Assembly (NCBI GenBank): GCA_947503035.1
Contig: CANNCD010000001.1
Span: 744,001-808,000 of the forward strand
Origin: an uncultured Halocynthiibacter sp.
GTDB taxonomy: Bacteria > Pseudomonadota > Alphaproteobacteria > Rhodobacterales > Rhodobacteraceae
Reading direction: 5' to 3'
Length of the DNA: 64,000 nucleotides
A program made the position numbers and the translations under genes. The notes under the pieces were generated by a model that did not search any database, was not told the origin of the DNA, and saw only the letters and a list, made by a program, of their open reading frames with translations. Of this stretch, positions 63,046-64,000 are shown one piece after another; within the stretch, counting starts at the first letter, position 1, and each line of letters opens with the position of its first letter.

Positions 63046-63612
63046 ATGCTTGATATTTACACAATTCGCCAAGACGAGATGCCCCAAGAGATGCGGTTTC
63101 TCTTGGATCAATACCCGCGCGACGCATGGGACGCGCATCCCGGTTTCAAAGAGAAAACCCGCCACTGGCTTGGCGCGCATCAGATGTTCCGCCGGGTCTC
63201 TGAGAGGGTCCGGCTGGATGCAGAGGCCCTGTTGAACAAGGATATGGCTCTCGACGATTATGCTGGGCGGCTATCCTACTATGGTGGTAATCTGGTCGGG
63301 AACTTGCATGGCCATCATGGCTGGGAAGATCACAGCTATTTTCCAGAATTATCCGCCGCCGACCCGCGTTTCGATGCGGGGTTGGAGGTGTTGGAAAAGG
63401 ACCACGCCGATCTGGATCGCGTGCTGGATGACTTCACCCGGCAGGCCAACCGAGTCATCAAACTGGCGCATCTGGACGAGGTGCAGGCGCGTGAAGAGGC
63501 GGCAAAAGTGCATCAGACCAGCGCGGTGATCGAAGCCTTTCTGAAACGCCATCTTGGGGACGAGGAAGAACTGGCGGTGCCAATCATCTTGCATCATCGG
63601 TTGAGAGGGTGA
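63046..63612 (+). CDS. Hemerythrin-domain protein
   Basis: 188 residues. The metal-binding pattern of hemerythrin-like four-helix bundles is seen: HQMFRR, LVGNLHGHHGWEDHSYFPEL, EKDHADLDRVLDDF and FLKRHLGDEEELAVPIILHH. It binds a di-iron site and O2, NO or peroxide. The ATG follows a strong GGAAAGGAG site. Located in the glutathione/flavin operon, it probably senses or carries an oxidant. Confidence 0.9.
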   Translation: MLDIYTIRQDEMPQEMRFLLDQYPRDAWDAHPGFKEKTRHWLGAHQMFRRVSERVRLDAEALLNKDMALDDYAGRLSYYGGNLVGNLHGHHGWEDHSYFPELSAADPRFDAGLEVLEKDHADLDRVLDDFTRQANRVIKLAHLDEVQAREEAAKVHQTSAVIEAFLKRHLGDEEELAVPIILHHRLRG

Positions 63613-63622
63613 ATGGTCGCAC

Positions 63623-64000
63623 ATGACCAAAGAAATCTCGACCGAAGAAGATCAGACCAAAGCCATAGAGCGCCGCGCACAAGGTGAATTCGTGCGCGGC
63701 CTTAGTGGCTTTCGTCACGCAATCGGCGAGCCGGATTTCCCGCCAGAGCCAGGGCGTTATCATCTATTCGTGGCGTTGAATTGCCCCTGGTGCCACCGCG
63801 TGACCTTGGCGCGTGCCGTACTGGGCCTTCAGGCCAGTATCACAATGGATGTGGCCTTTCCCAATCGCACGAGCGAGGCCGATCCAACAGGCCCTAACCT
63901 GTGGGAATTTGCTCCTCACCGTATTGCATCTCTGACGAGTGCAATTCTGCCGGAATGCACTTTGGAAACTGGCACGAGCGAAGGTTTGCGCTTGGCCAAG
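63623..64000 (+). CDS. Glutathione-transferase-like enzyme, partial (C-terminus outside window)
   Basis: 126 codons to the window edge. FVRGLSGFRHAIGEPDFPPEPGRYHLFVALNCPWCHRVTLARAVLGL resembles the gene at 60446, but the active site is CPWCHR (C54 and C57) instead of CPWAHR. So this is a two-Cys relative of glutathionyl-hydroquinone reductases. It starts ten bases after the hemerythrin gene and belongs to the same operon. Activity cannot be confirmed without the missing part. Confidence 0.8.
   Translation, partial: MTKEISTEEDQTKAIERRAQGEFVRGLSGFRHAIGEPDFPPEPGRYHLFVALNCPWCHRVTLARAVLGLQASITMDVAFPNRTSEADPTGPNLWEFAPHRIASLTSAILPECTLETGTSEGLRLAK

Overview
The window looks like the chromosome of an alphaproteobacterium of the Rhodobacteraceae (Roseobacter group). 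This rests on three things: the RpoE/ChrR-type sigma/anti-sigma pair next to a cyclopropane-synthase-type operon, the Aap-type general amino-acid ABC transporter, and the dense mix of LysR, Lrp and TetR regulators beside small catabolic operons. All assignments come from reading the translated sequence; no database search was run. I saw no rRNA, tRNA, CRISPR array, phage or intact insertion sequence.

1-10.8 kb: on the minus strand a partial cytochrome c, a glutaredoxin-MauE fusion, and a coupled YHYH protein/PEBP pair. Then come a TetR regulator with three tandem operators in front of an alpha/beta hydrolase, two alkylation-repair genes (alkB, ada) around a collapsed dehydrogenase pseudogene, an HxlR/SRPBCC divergent pair, and a LysR-controlled SDR/carboxymuconolactone-decarboxylase pair. 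10.8-17.1 kb: a MATE exporter with a small glyoxalase-superfamily partner, phenylalanine hydroxylase and pterin dehydratase with a divergent Lrp regulator, and an OmpA-family protein with a membrane-anchored coiled-coil partner.

17.1-31.9 kb: an Lrp-controlled pair (DUF6356, class II glutamine amidotransferase), then the oxidative-stress part. A five-gene minus-strand operon (FAD oxidoreductase, DUF1365, cyclopropane-synthase-like methyltransferase, SDR, DUF2177) diverges from rpoE-chrR, and both directions carry TGATCC-type sigma-E promoters. A secreted PepSY-like protein with a membrane-anchored LuxR protein, katG/oxyR, an LLM flavin oxidoreductase and a YcaQ/AlkZ-like protein follow.

31.9-44.6 kb: a mosaic of four divergent regulator/target modules: LysR with a hydroxyisobutyrate-dehydrogenase-like enzyme; LysR with GMC oxidoreductase, enolase-superfamily enzyme and aldehyde dehydrogenase; LysR with a gamma-butyrobetaine-hydroxylase-like dioxygenase and class II aldolase; GlxA-type regulator with an NTF2-like protein and a secreted amidohydrolase. 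Substrates cannot be read from sequence.

45.0-53.4 kb: a visibly decaying catabolic island. MmgE/PrpD protein, flavin reductase, one permease and the ATPase are intact. The Lrp regulator, the binding protein, the second permease, the argininosuccinate-lyase-like enzyme and a polysaccharide-deacetylase-family gene are broken by nonsense codons, frameshifts or internal deletions. The enzyme set suggests a former uptake and cleavage route for an N-substituted aspartate or aminopolycarboxylate.

53.9-64.0 kb: a MerR/SDR pair with a clear MerR-type operator, then an unusual redox region. It has a secreted cytochrome c whose N-terminal part is an internal duplication, flanked by a pair of diverged ~80-bp repeats. 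A LysR regulator diverges from a tightly packed operon encoding two secreted proteins of unknown function, a glutathionyl-hydroquinone-reductase-like enzyme, a CDGSH/glutamate-synthase fusion, a hemerythrin and a second glutathione-transferase-like enzyme that runs off the window. This operon is the best candidate for an undescribed system.
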